Assembly: GCF_017498085.1 (NCBI RefSeq)
Contig: NZ_JAGBKM010000010.1
Span: 36,047 to 100,046 of the forward strand
Source of the DNA: Psychrobacter coccoides
GTDB lineage: Bacteria > Pseudomonadota > Gammaproteobacteria > Pseudomonadales > Moraxellaceae
Length of the DNA stretch: 64,000 bases
Direction: 5' to 3'
Translations under genes and position numbers: made by a program
In this document: piece after piece, positions 9,122 through 18,097 of the stretch
How the letters are laid out: the number at the start of each line of letters is the position of its first letter
How positions within the stretch are numbered: the first letter of the stretch is position 1
Notes under the pieces: model-generated
The model's input: only the letters and a program-made list of their open reading frames with translations
Database searches by the model: none
Told to the model about the DNA's origin: nothing

Positions 9122-11265
9122 ATGCGACCTTCTTTTGTCAGGTTTTTAGGACTTGAACCTTTGCTGATATCTAATACGGGCAGCGGCAAATAAAAAGACA
9201 CCTGCGCCCCGATGCTATTTGCCAACGGGTAAGCCGCTTCTGTGCGCATCAGTTGAATTTTATCATTGATACTGTGCTTATGACGCTGTTGGTAATGCCC
9301 GTCCACAGCCTTTATTTGACTAAGTTCAGTCTGTACATCGACATTACTAAGCTGCATGATACCGCCTATTGATTTACAAAGCCGCTGGCAAATCATTAGT
9401 CCAAGACCAAGGCCGTCTGCCTTTGTAGAGCGAATATCATACTGGCTCTGTGACTGGCTCATCGCCAAACGATCAGCATCAAACCCGCCTGCATCATCTG
9501 TCAGACGCAACACCAGCCAACGACCTGTATTGGTTTCTGTTGTCTGACAGCGCAGCATGATATGAGTAGCGCCTTGCTGTTGACTGTTTAGCATGGTATT
9601 GACCAATAGCTGATCGAGTACCAAATTTGGCAGCCGTAGCTGCTGATAATCACTGGCATACCAAAAACTTAACGTAGCCGCTTTGTCACCGAGCAATAAG
9701 ATGCACTGCTGATAAACTGCCGCAATATCTACACAGGTTTCATCAGGCTGCGACCTACCCGACCAGCGTCGAATATTGCTGATCACGCCAGCGACTCGAT
9801 CCGTCTCATTGATAATCTGCTGAAGCGCACGCTCAACAGTGTGCTTTTCCGTCGACTGGCGTTCTATATCTGTGATTTCATGAGGCGCTTTTTGACTACG
9901 TATCAGTAACCCTTGGGCGTAGTTTTGTATGGTCGATAGGGGCTGATTGATTTCATGCGCAATCGAACCGCTCATCTCACCTATGACAGCAAAACGCTCC
10001 GACTGCCGCAGCCTCTTATCATAGTCTCGAATCAGATGGTTTTGGGTCATGATTTGCTGCCGCCGTCGCCATGCCAGCCAACTCATCCAACCATAGTTGA
10101 TGGTCGATATGATAATGACAAACACCAACACACCTACCCACAGTCGATGCATGTATACCCAATCGATGATATGTGTGGTGAGGGTTTTTTGTGCTGGATG
10201 GCGGTTCATATCGTATAAGATACGCTCAGCATCACTACTTGACTCAGGTGGTAGCCAACGTAGCCCAGAGGCTAAGCCATCTGAGTGTTCGCTAGTCTGA
10301 TCATCATTCTGCCTACCTACTGACTGCTCTGCTTCAGTGGTCTGATGTTGCTGAATAAATAGATTCTGACTAACCTTACGAACCAAGGCAGCAGGCGCTT
10401 GCTCTGTAGCAGCCAGTGTCCAGTTTGGATAGATTTTAGTCGAAGACTGGCAGCTTGAGTTGGTTTCTACCGGGTGAATAAGACGATATTCACGCTTATC
10501 AATTTTTTGCTGCTGCGTCATCTCCTCCATCAGACAAAGCGGTGTAATCGCGGCATCGACAGCGCCACTGGCCAACGTGCTCAACGTGCGTTCGATAGGA
10601 TAGCCAACAAACTGAGTGTCATAGCGATTGGGCGACAAGCCGTTTTTTTTGAGCAAATGAGCGATGAGTAAATATCCCCCAAAGGCATCCTTATCCACAG
10701 CCACGATTTTACGTTGTTCTAAGTCCTGCAGACGGTAGATGCCACTGTCCGCTCTGACCCACAGAGCACTCGCCACCTGCTCAATGGCACTGGGCTCATT
10801 TGCTTGCGCAGCTGCGTTGAGTTTATTGAGCTGGTTTGCCAATACCACCGTGGCAGAAAGCGGGGCTTCAGCAGCTTTGGTTCTAAATGCTTTTGAGCCT
10901 ATGTCTTTAGAATCATTCGTAGCGGTAGAAGTCACTTCAGTTTGTAATGTGGCCAACCAGCGCCAACCGATGGTATCCATTTTAATGAACTGTACTTGTG
11001 GTCCGAGTACGAGCGCAAACTGTTGTGCTGCAATTTGCTGCTGCCAATTCTCCAGCGCCAATGGCACCAAAACTAGAGTGTCACCAGACAACTTAGCGTT
11101 TAACTCACTCAGCCAAGGCTGCCAACGCCGCTGAGCTGCCATTTCACCTTGAGGCGCCAATACACCGACATAGTAGGTTTGTGCATGGCTTTGTATTGCT
11201 AAAAGCCCACTGAGCATTAACATACATACAAAATTAAAAAGCTGAAAAAAACCACGCTTAAGCAT
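9118..11265 (-). CDS. TtrS-like sensor histidine kinase with periplasmic binding domain
   Basis: This inner-membrane sensor kinase has 715 residues. A signal sequence or first membrane segment lies at about 8-28. A periplasmic phosphonate-binding-protein-like domain covers about 30-300 and includes SCQSSTKIYPNW, reminiscent of TtrS. A second membrane segment lies at about 375-396. The HisKA box has phosphoacceptor His437 (SIAHEINQPL), and the HATPase domain has N (NTMLNSQQQGA) and G (DDAGGFD, GLGLMICQR) boxes. This architecture is that of the tetrathionate sensor TtrS. Placement opposite a TsdA gene supports sensing of thiosulfate or tetrathionate, but the ligand is not shown by sequence. It is co-transcribed with the response regulator. 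Confidence 0.9.
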   Translation of the reverse strand: MLKRGFFQLFNFVCMLMLSGLLAIQSHAQTYYVGVLAPQGEMAAQRRWQPWLSELNAKLSGDTLVLVPLALENWQQQIAAQQFALVLGPQVQFIKMDTIGWRWLATLQTEVTSTATNDSKDIGSKAFRTKAAEAPLSATVVLANQLNKLNAAAQANEPSAIEQVASALWVRADSGIYRLQDLEQRKIVAVDKDAFGGYLLIAHLLKKNGLSPNRYDTQFVGYPIERTLSTLASGAVDAAITPLCLMEEMTQQQKIDKREYRLIHPVETNSSCQSSTKIYPNWTLAATEQAPAALVRKVSQNLFIQQHQTTEAEQSVGRQNDDQTSEHSDGLASGLRWLPPESSSDAERILYDMNRHPAQKTLTTHIIDWVYMHRLWVGVLVFVIIISTINYGWMSWLAWRRRQQIMTQNHLIRDYDKRLRQSERFAVIGEMSGSIAHEINQPLSTIQNYAQGLLIRSQKAPHEITDIERQSTEKHTVERALQQIINETDRVAGVISNIRRWSGRSQPDETCVDIAAVYQQCILLLGDKAATLSFWYASDYQQLRLPNLVLDQLLVNTMLNSQQQGATHIMLRCQTTETNTGRWLVLRLTDDAGGFDADRLAMSQSQSQYDIRSTKADGLGLGLMICQRLCKSIGGIMQLSNVDVQTELSQIKAVDGHYQQRHKHSINDKIQLMRTEAAYPLANSIGAQVSFYLPLPVLDISKGSSPKNLTKEGRI

Positions 11266-11486
11266 TGTTTGCGTTATCCATTATCTGTCATCAGAGGCTT
11301 TAGAACCTATTTTACACAAATCCATATGAGTAATGTGGTTTTCCACAATAGCAGCATGTTACGCCCTACCCTATACTATATAGTAACAATGTATCTTTAG
11401 ATGAACCGAGCTACAGATAAGCATGATGCAGTCCAGCATTATCTAATAATAGGTTTGGTAAATATTTTATTATGGAGGGCAAGCTT
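11266..11486. promoter_or_regulatory. Divergent regulatory region with two palindromes
   Basis: This 221-bp region separates the sensor kinase gene from the divergent cytochrome/tsdA operon. TGTGGTTTTCCACA at 11334-11347 and TACTATATAGTA at 11374-11385 are palindromes. Either could be the operator of the TtrR-like regulator or another factor. AT-rich sequence between them could hold the promoters. Function is inferred from position and symmetry only. Confidence 0.45.
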
Positions 11487-12869
11487 ATGAAAAAGTGGCC
11501 ACTGATTATCATCATAGCAGCCGCTATCGGACTGGCAATCGCTTTTGTGATTGGGTTACTGTTGCCTAATATGCGCACCACGACCAGCGATATTGAGGTC
11601 AACATCACTGACCCTGCCTTAATCAAAAAAGGTGAGTATGTTGCACGCACTTCCGACTGCGTGGCTTGTCATACCACTCTTGGTGGTGAGACTTATGCCG
11701 GCGGCCTGCCCATGCTGACGCCGCTAGGTGCGATCTACTCAACCAACATCACCCCAGACAAAGAAACCGGTATCGGTAACTATAGCTTCGATGATTTCAA
11801 AAATGCCGTCAAACACGGTGTCGCCCCTGGCAATAGAGCGCTATACCCCGCTATGCCATATCCATCCTACCAAATCATGCCAGATGAAGACATGGCAGCC
11901 ATGTATGCTTACTTTATGTCTGATGTCCAGCCTGTCAATCAGGCCAACATACAAAGCGAGCTGCCTCCGATTGCCAATTGGCGTTGGCCACTGGCCTACT
12001 GGCAGGCGTTATTTGCCCCTGAGCGTGAGTTCGTCCCAGAAACAGATGATGCAGTACTCGCCCGTGGTCAATATCTGATTGAAGGTCCCGGACACTGCGG
12101 TTCTTGTCACACCGAACGTGGCGTCGGTTATCAAGAAATCGCTTTGACCAATGCAGACTCTGAAGAGTATCTCAGCGGAGCTGTCATCGACGGTTGGCGT
12201 GCCAAGAGCTTACGCGGTGAACATCGTGGTTTAGGAACTTGGCAGGTCGATGAATTGGTTGACTTCTTTAAGACTGGACGTACCGACAAGGTGGCTGCTT
12301 TTGGGGCGATGGCGGAAGTGGTTGAGCACAGCACACAGTATATGACTGACGATGATCTCTATGCAATGTCAGCATATCTAAAAACCCTTAGTCCTGCCCC
12401 CAATAAAGAAGTGACATTGCCGGCAAAACAAGACGTGACCACACAAAAGCTGCTCGATGGCGATTATGACAGTCGCGGCGCCATCTTGTATGCCGAATAC
12501 TGTCAGGTCTGTCACCGTCCTGATGGTAAAGGCGTACCACGGATTTTCCCAGCGTTAGAAGACAACAGTGCAGTTTATGCAAAAAACGCAGACTCAGTGC
12601 TACAAATCACCCTGAGCGGTGGCCGTATGCCAAAAACCCCGCACGACCGTATGGCATTTACCATGCCTGAGTTCAGCCATTTGAGTGACTCTGATATCGC
12701 TGAAGTCGTGAACTACGTCCGTAATAGCTGGACCAACCAAGCACCTATGATAGACACCACTGATGTGGTCAAAATGCGTGCATTCTTAGATGCAAAACCT
12801 ACGGCGGCTACTGATTTGCCTATGGATCTGACAGTGCCTGTAGAGACACAAGGAGCGAGTAATGAATAA
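11487..12869 (+). CDS. Membrane-anchored triheme cytochrome c (AdhB/GndC-like)
   Basis: This protein of about 460 residues has an N-terminal membrane anchor (residues 5-27) and three cytochrome c domains facing the periplasm. The heme sites are CVACH near 58, CGSCH near 203 and CQVCH near 339, with Met-containing C-terminal parts in each domain. The layout matches the triheme electron-transfer subunit of membrane alcohol, aldehyde and gluconate dehydrogenases. Here it overlaps the tsdA gene by 8 bp, so it more probably carries electrons from thiosulfate dehydrogenase to the respiratory chain. ATG 11487 is chosen over an earlier ATG at 11472 because GGAGGGC sits just upstream at proper spacing. 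Confidence 0.9.
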   Translation: MKKWPLIIIIAAAIGLAIAFVIGLLLPNMRTTTSDIEVNITDPALIKKGEYVARTSDCVACHTTLGGETYAGGLPMLTPLGAIYSTNITPDKETGIGNYSFDDFKNAVKHGVAPGNRALYPAMPYPSYQIMPDEDMAAMYAYFMSDVQPVNQANIQSELPPIANWRWPLAYWQALFAPEREFVPETDDAVLARGQYLIEGPGHCGSCHTERGVGYQEIALTNADSEEYLSGAVIDGWRAKSLRGEHRGLGTWQVDELVDFFKTGRTDKVAAFGAMAEVVEHSTQYMTDDDLYAMSAYLKTLSPAPNKEVTLPAKQDVTTQKLLDGDYDSRGAILYAEYCQVCHRPDGKGVPRIFPALEDNSAVYAKNADSVLQITLSGGRMPKTPHDRMAFTMPEFSHLSDSDIAEVVNYVRNSWTNQAPMIDTTDVVKMRAFLDAKPTAATDLPMDLTVPVETQGASNE

Positions 12870-13794
12870 CCTTACTAATCTCACTCATACCTTAAAAAAA
12901 CCAGCATTAGCGTTAGGCATAGCAGCACTTTTAACCTCTGGTTTGACAGCTTGTAGCAACCCTGAACCCGCTGAGCGTGCTGCGCCTGAGTTTGTGGTGA
13001 CCACAGCAGATGATGCCAACGAAGACATTGGCAAATATGTACTGCCACAAGATACCCAAATACTAGATGAGCCCAACGCTGACGAGATCTTCTATGGTAA
13101 GCGTTTATTGAATGAAACCAAACGTCTACTACCAGAGCACGTTGGGGCCGAGATGAACTGCAATAGCTGTCACATCTCACAAGGTAAAATCCCGCTTGGC
13201 GACCCCTACATCAACAGCTTCAATACCTACCCTCGTGTCATGCCACGCTCAGGTACAGAAGTGGATTTAGAGGCCCGTATCAATGGTTGTTTTCAGCGCT
13301 CTATGAACGGTGTACCGCTTGATCGTGAAGGGCCAGAGATGAAAGCGATGATGGCTTATATGGAGTGGCTCAGCCAAAAAATCCCTGAAAGCCAACGTGT
13401 CGATATTCAAAATGCGGGTGATGTCGATAAAACACTGGTGGCCGATACCGCACGTGGTGAGCAAATATACTATGCTCAGTGTGCCAGCTGCCATGGTGAT
13501 AATGGTGAAGGCAAAAGAGACAATCTAGGTGATATTGTCTTCCCACCGCTTTGGGGTGATGAGTCCTTTAACATCGGTGCAGGTATGGCACGTACTTACA
13601 AAGCAGCTGCTTTTGTAAAATACAACATGCCAATGAGTGTTCAAACCAAAGGCCTGTGGGGACATGGCGGCGTTTTATCTGACCAAGATGCTGTCGATGT
13701 CGCTGAGTTTTTTGCACACAAGCCTCGCCCTGACTTTGCTGGAAAGGTAAATGACTGGCCAAGTGGTAAAAAACCCAAAGATGCTCGCTACTGA
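12862..13794 (+). CDS. tsdA: Thiosulfate dehydrogenase (TsdA-like diheme cytochrome c)
   Basis: TsdA oxidises two thiosulfates to tetrathionate in the periplasm, or reduces tetrathionate in some species. Heme sites are CNSCH at 100-104 and CASCH at 207-211. The motif RINGCFQRSMNG contains Cys143, which matches the unusual cysteine axial ligand that defines TsdA active-site heme. GKIPLGDPYIN is also typical. The signal ends in a lipobox (LTAC, Cys31), so this copy appears to be a lipoprotein rather than a soluble protein. The start overlaps the stop of the triheme cytochrome gene, implying coupled expression. The TtrSR-like pair next door fits control by thiosulfate or tetrathionate. A strong terminator follows. 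Confidence 0.9.
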   Translation: MNNLTNLTHTLKKPALALGIAALLTSGLTACSNPEPAERAAPEFVVTTADDANEDIGKYVLPQDTQILDEPNADEIFYGKRLLNETKRLLPEHVGAEMNCNSCHISQGKIPLGDPYINSFNTYPRVMPRSGTEVDLEARINGCFQRSMNGVPLDREGPEMKAMMAYMEWLSQKIPESQRVDIQNAGDVDKTLVADTARGEQIYYAQCASCHGDNGEGKRDNLGDIVFPPLWGDESFNIGAGMARTYKAAAFVKYNMPMSVQTKGLWGHGGVLSDQDAVDVAEFFAHKPRPDFAGKVNDWPSGKKPKDARY

Positions 13795-13818
13795 TACTTT
13801 AAATCACTTATCAATCAG

Positions 13819-13851
13819 CCCTCAAGACATTTGATCGTCTTGAGGGTTTTT
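13819..13851 (+). terminator. Terminator after tsdA
   Basis: CCCTCAAGAC and GTCTTGAGGG form a perfect 10-bp stem with an 8-nt loop, followed by five T. This separates tsdA from the downstream molybdoenzyme gene. Confidence 0.92.
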
Positions 13852-13949
13852 GTTATCTATGGTTAATTGTCTACCAACTTTGCGCCGACCACTATATAGT
13901 TGCTATATTAAGCTTATCTATCATCATGAATTACACTGTGAGGTTCATC

Positions 13950-16322
13950 ATGCGCAAAATTCCTGTCTACTCCCACCCTGCCGCTGGTTGGCCTGCGCTG
14001 ATATCTTCTACTCGCAAACTAATGGATTACAAGGCTTTTTTGCGTGGCAGTGTCAGCGTCCTCAAAAGCAATCAGCCGAAAGGAGGCTTTGACTGTCCCG
14101 GCTGCGCTTGGCCAGATCATAAGTCACATAAAAGCATTGATGTCTGCGAAAACGGCATTAAGGTCATCGCCAGTGAGACCATGACCACCAAAGCTGATGC
14201 GCAGTTTTTTGCGCGGCATACGGTGAGTGAACTGCAAGGCTGGTCGGGCTACGAGCTTGAACACAGCGGCCGTTTGTCAGAGCCTCTCGCTTATGATGCG
14301 ACGCAAGATCGTTATGTACCTATCTCTTGGGAGGCTGCCTATCGGCGTATTGCAGAGCAACTACAGCAGCTTGATACGCCCGATGAAGCGCTGTTTTATA
14401 CCTCAGGCCGTGTCACCAACGAACCAGCTTTTATGTATCAGCTGTTTGTACGCTGCTTTGGTACCAACAACCTACCTGATTGCTCAAACATGTGTCACGA
14501 GCCCACCTCTGTCGTACTTGGTAGACAGCTTGGCGTTGGCAAGGCAACGGTCATGTTAGAAGACTTTGAGCAAGCCAAATTGATATTGATGTTTGGTCAA
14601 AACCCGGCGACCAACCACCCACGGATGCTAGAGATGCTGGCTCATGCTCAAAGCCAAGGCTGCCGAATCATTTCGATTAATCCTATGCGTGAACAGGGTC
14701 TCACTGCTTTTAGAAACCCGCAAAAGCCTACCCATATGGCAGCAGGACAAAGCGACAATGTGGTCAATGAAGTCATTCAAATCCAAATCGGTGGTGATAC
14801 CGCTTTGTTGACAGGGCTTGCCAAATGGCTCATTGAAAATGATAAAATTGATAACGACTTTATTGCCACTCATACCTCAGGTTTTGAGCCTTTAAAGCAG
14901 TGGCTGATAGAACAATCATGGACAGATATCGAGCAAGGTTCTGGTATTGCTCAGGCTGATATCGTCGAGATTGCAAAGCTGGTGGCTGAGAGCCCAGCGA
15001 CGATTTGCACCTGGGGTATGGGCATCACTCAGCACGTACAAGGCGATGATAATGTGGCGATGATTACCAACTTGCTGCTACTAATGGGGATGATTGGTAT
15101 CGACGGTGCAGGTGCCTCTCCAGTCCGTGGTCACTCCAACGTACAAGGCGATCGCACCATGGGCATTCATGAACGCCCTGCTCAAAGCTTACTTGATAAT
15201 TTAGAGCGTGTTTTTGAGCGTCCCATGCCACAAGAGGATGGGTTTGATGTCGTCTCTGGCGCCAAAGCCTTGATCGCAGGCAAGCTCAAAGTCTTTATGG
15301 CTATGGGTGGTAATTATGCCGTTGCTGCCCCTGATACTAGCGCCATTCAACAAGCCTTAACCACCACCCAGCTTAATATCTTTGTAGGCACTAAGCTCAA
15401 TGAAACCATGCTGTATCCAGGTGCAAACAATCTGATCTTGCCTTGCCTAGGCCGCACTGAACGCACCGTGACGGCCAAAGGCGAGCAGTTTGCGACTATC
15501 GAAGATTCTATGTGTCAGATAGTGCCTACTCAGGGCAGTCTTAAGCCTGTTAGCGATAGGTTAAAGTCCGAAGCGCAGATTGTGGCAGACATTGCCACTC
15601 ATGTACTTGCCGCTGAATCATCAATCCCGTGGCAAGCCATGAGCGAGGATTTTGATGTTATTCGTGATTACATCGCCCAAGCGATCGATGGGTTTGAAGA
15701 CTTCAACGAGCGTATACGTGCTACTGAGCGTGGCTTTCATTTATATCATCCAGCGCGCCATCGAGTGTGGAATACTGACAGTGGTAAAGCCCAGTTTGAA
15801 GTGCCGCAATACCCAATCACCTATGTCGCCGCACAAATGGCAAATATGACTTTGAACACTAGAGATGGCACAAAACAAAACGACCAAATTAAAAGCGATC
15901 CAAACCCGCATCAAAAAGTTTGGCAATTAACCAGCGTCCGTAGTCATGATCAATTTAATACCATGATCTTTGGCTATCAAGATCGCTATCGTCAAACAGA
16001 CCGCCGTGATGTGCTGTTTATGCATCCAGATGAGATGAGCCGCTTAGGGTGGCAAAAAGGCGATAGCGTTATGGTATCGCGTCAAGCCAGCACTAATAGC
16101 GCAAACGATACAGACAGCACAGAGCAACCACGTACCTTAGGCCCATTGATTCTGACTGAGATGGATATCGCCTCTAATGCCGTTGCTGCATACTACCCTG
16201 AATGCAATGATTTATTTGACCTAGATACTCATGCACCAGATTCCCATATACCCGCATATAAATCGACAACCGTCGTCTTAGAGCGTGTTGATGCAAATAC
16301 AGGCATGGCTGACCCTGCCTAG
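13950..16322 (+). CDS. YdeP-like molybdopterin oxidoreductase (FdhF-related alpha subunit)
   Basis: This cytoplasmic molybdoenzyme of about 790 residues is of the FdhF/YdeP group. The N-terminal FDCPGCAWPD (Cys49, Cys52) is the hallmark of this group and suggests an iron-sulfur site. SNMCHEPTS around Cys182 is a candidate molybdenum ligand. Body motifs such as MFGQNPATNHPRM, SPVRGHSNVQGDRTMG and LPCLGRTERT fit the bis-MGD fold. No Tat signal is seen. E. coli YdeP is linked to acid resistance, but its reaction is not established, and substrate cannot be assigned here. ATG 13950, preceded by AGG at 6 nt, gives the usual family start; ATG 13926 is in frame but lacks a ribosome-binding site. fdhD follows directly. 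Confidence 0.87.
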   Translation: MRKIPVYSHPAAGWPALISSTRKLMDYKAFLRGSVSVLKSNQPKGGFDCPGCAWPDHKSHKSIDVCENGIKVIASETMTTKADAQFFARHTVSELQGWSGYELEHSGRLSEPLAYDATQDRYVPISWEAAYRRIAEQLQQLDTPDEALFYTSGRVTNEPAFMYQLFVRCFGTNNLPDCSNMCHEPTSVVLGRQLGVGKATVMLEDFEQAKLILMFGQNPATNHPRMLEMLAHAQSQGCRIISINPMREQGLTAFRNPQKPTHMAAGQSDNVVNEVIQIQIGGDTALLTGLAKWLIENDKIDNDFIATHTSGFEPLKQWLIEQSWTDIEQGSGIAQADIVEIAKLVAESPATICTWGMGITQHVQGDDNVAMITNLLLLMGMIGIDGAGASPVRGHSNVQGDRTMGIHERPAQSLLDNLERVFERPMPQEDGFDVVSGAKALIAGKLKVFMAMGGNYAVAAPDTSAIQQALTTTQLNIFVGTKLNETMLYPGANNLILPCLGRTERTVTAKGEQFATIEDSMCQIVPTQGSLKPVSDRLKSEAQIVADIATHVLAAESSIPWQAMSEDFDVIRDYIAQAIDGFEDFNERIRATERGFHLYHPARHRVWNTDSGKAQFEVPQYPITYVAAQMANMTLNTRDGTKQNDQIKSDPNPHQKVWQLTSVRSHDQFNTMIFGYQDRYRQTDRRDVLFMHPDEMSRLGWQKGDSVMVSRQASTNSANDTDSTEQPRTLGPLILTEMDIASNAVAAYYPECNDLFDLDTHAPDSHIPAYKSTTVVLERVDANTGMADPA

Positions 16323-16350
16323 TAACCGTCAATTAATCAATAAAAGGGCA

Positions 16351-17436
16351 ATGATGATAGCTGAAAATAATGTGGAATATGACCCAGCATATAGTGATCG
16401 ATTGTTGGTAGATAGCGTAGCAAATAACGCATCAGCTCAGACGTCACCACAGACGATAGAGTCTGCTGTGGCCCCGCTTGCACGTTACCACTTGGCGCAT
16501 CAGCACTATTATCCATTAGACAGTGAGAGTAGTCATGACATGGTGTCAGCCGATACTCGCAGGGTTAATATCGAATATCAGCACCCCAGCCTAGCCGTAG
16601 AGGCAGCAGTCGCTATCGTTATCAATGGTATTCACTACGCCGTATTAATGGCCAGTCCTCATCAGTTAGAGTATTTGGCGGTTGGTTTTCTGTTTAGTGA
16701 AGGCTTAATCCAGCACAGTTACGAGCTGCTTGACTGGGACGTCATTCCGCTCAATGACATTACAGATTATCAGCAGCTTTTTCATGACCCCTCTACCCAA
16801 AGCTTAATAGATGACAACTCGCCAGATAAAAATATCGAATCATCAGCGCTGGCACAGGACTTAACGCAACTGCAAGACTATGATATCTATCTGGTCAACC
16901 TTACCATCAGCCAACGCTGCCATCAGCGTATTCAAGCGCAAAGACGTCAGCTTGCAGGGCGTACTGGATGCGGTATGTGTGGCATCACTGGACTGACACA
17001 AGCATTGCCTGATCTAAGTGCTTATCATCGTCACGACATACAGCAAGTAGACACGAGCCGTCCTAGTCTTGATTATCTATTAAACATACGGCAACAAGTG
17101 GACGTCATGCAGCACACACACCAACTAACTGGTGCGGTACATGCTGCAGCCACTTTGCATAAGCAACAGCTGTATCTATTTGAAGACGTAGGACGTCACA
17201 ATGCATTAGATAAGCTGATCGGCTGGCAGCTGCGCCATAACATAAAGATAAGCTGTGTGGTTATGACTTCACGCCTATCCATCGAGCTGGTACAAAAATC
17301 CATTCGTGGGCGCATCCCTTGGTTAGTTGGAATGTCCGCGCCTACCAGTACCGCGGTGCGTGTGGCTGAAAGATATAGCTTGGGCTTGGCTGGGTTTTTA
17401 CGTGATGACAGAGTGACTTACTACACAGGTCATTAG
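16351..17436 (+). CDS. fdhD: FdhD formate dehydrogenase accessory sulfurtransferase
   Basis: FdhD passes sulfur from a cysteine desulfurase to the molybdenum cofactor of formate-dehydrogenase-type enzymes. The functional CxxC is in GRTGCGMCGITGL near residues 208-211. VHAAATLHKQQLYLFEDVGRHNALDKLIG (read as parts VHAAATL and EDVGRHNALDK) is the conserved C-terminal core. The protein is longer than E. coli FdhD because of a poorly conserved 60-residue N-terminal extension and an insert around 125-150. The start is uncertain between the adjacent ATGs at 16351 and 16354, the latter better spaced from AAGGG. The gene lies 28 bp after the YdeP-like gene, its expected client. Confidence 0.93.
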   Translation: MMIAENNVEYDPAYSDRLLVDSVANNASAQTSPQTIESAVAPLARYHLAHQHYYPLDSESSHDMVSADTRRVNIEYQHPSLAVEAAVAIVINGIHYAVLMASPHQLEYLAVGFLFSEGLIQHSYELLDWDVIPLNDITDYQQLFHDPSTQSLIDDNSPDKNIESSALAQDLTQLQDYDIYLVNLTISQRCHQRIQAQRRQLAGRTGCGMCGITGLTQALPDLSAYHRHDIQQVDTSRPSLDYLLNIRQQVDVMQHTHQLTGAVHAAATLHKQQLYLFEDVGRHNALDKLIGWQLRHNIKISCVVMTSRLSIELVQKSIRGRIPWLVGMSAPTSTAVRVAERYSLGLAGFLRDDRVTYYTGH

Positions 17437-17453
17437 ACCATAGATGTCATAAT

Positions 17454-17503
17454 AAAAAGATCGAGACAGTCATCGAAACAACCAATGTCTCGATCTTTTT
17501 TTA
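17454..17503 (+). terminator. Terminator after fdhD
   Basis: AAAAAGATCGAGACA and TGTCTCGATCTTTTT form a long stem with a 17-nt loop and a T run. It separates fdhD from the convergent BamE-like gene. Confidence 0.88.
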
Positions 17504-17551
17504 TAGATTCAAACCATGACGCTTAGCTAAAAATTATTGCCAAACCCGTGC

Positions 17552-18001
17552 TCAATTGTTGGCATACTGACCACATGATACTGGCTGCCAATAAAACTCG
17601 GTAGCTTGGAAGCTATCACCACGGAGCTTCCCTTCATAACCGTTATCGAAGATGATTTTATAAAGACAGGTTTCTATATTGTCATTGCTATCATAGAACT
17701 TGAGGATATAGTCCCATTCACGAGCATTAAACCCTTCTTGAAAATGCGGCGCGCCAATGACTTGATAAATCTCTTCCTTGGTGAACCCAGCTTTAATCTT
17801 GGCAATATCATTCTGCTCAACGATTTTTCCCTCTTTTTGCCATGCTGAATGCTGCTCAGGAAACACCACATCCTCGGGATTGACAGAGCCCTGTTGAGCA
17901 CCAGGACTTAAGTGCCAAGTACAACCCGTTGCAGCGAATAACAGCGCGGTAGCCAGCAATCCATGTCGATATAAACTATGTTGATATATAGATACGTTCA
18001 T
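17552..18001 (-). CDS. BamE/SmpA-OmlA-like lipoprotein
   Basis: This 149-residue predicted outer-membrane lipoprotein has a lipobox AATGC with the acylated Cys at about 27. The mature domain, with IKAGFTKEEIYQVIGAPH, FNAREWDYILKFY and an edge strand ending in YWQPVSC, matches the BamE (SmpA/OmlA) fold. The general BamE gene would be expected elsewhere, so this may be a dedicated paralogue. It lies 96 bp downstream of the trimeric autotransporter gene on the same strand. In Acinetobacter the adhesin AtaA is paired with TpgA, which carries a BamE-like domain, so a role in adhesin assembly or stability is a reasonable inference. An AGGA site precedes the ATG. Confidence 0.8.
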   Translation of the reverse strand: MNVSIYQHSLYRHGLLATALLFAATGCTWHLSPGAQQGSVNPEDVVFPEQHSAWQKEGKIVEQNDIAKIKAGFTKEEIYQVIGAPHFQEGFNAREWDYILKFYDSNDNIETCLYKIIFDNGYEGKLRGDSFQATEFYWQPVSCGQYANN

Positions 18002-18097
18002 TTTTTATTCCTTAGTATGTCATCAGTAGTATGTTTTGAGTGATCCGACAGCACCTGCTGTTTGAGCACAGATGCTGCAGTAAAATGCTTAATTGAA

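Noticed and set aside
10739..11134. 131-residue plus-strand frame opposite the sensor kinase gene
   Set aside because: It is the antisense shadow of a well-supported kinase coding sequence.
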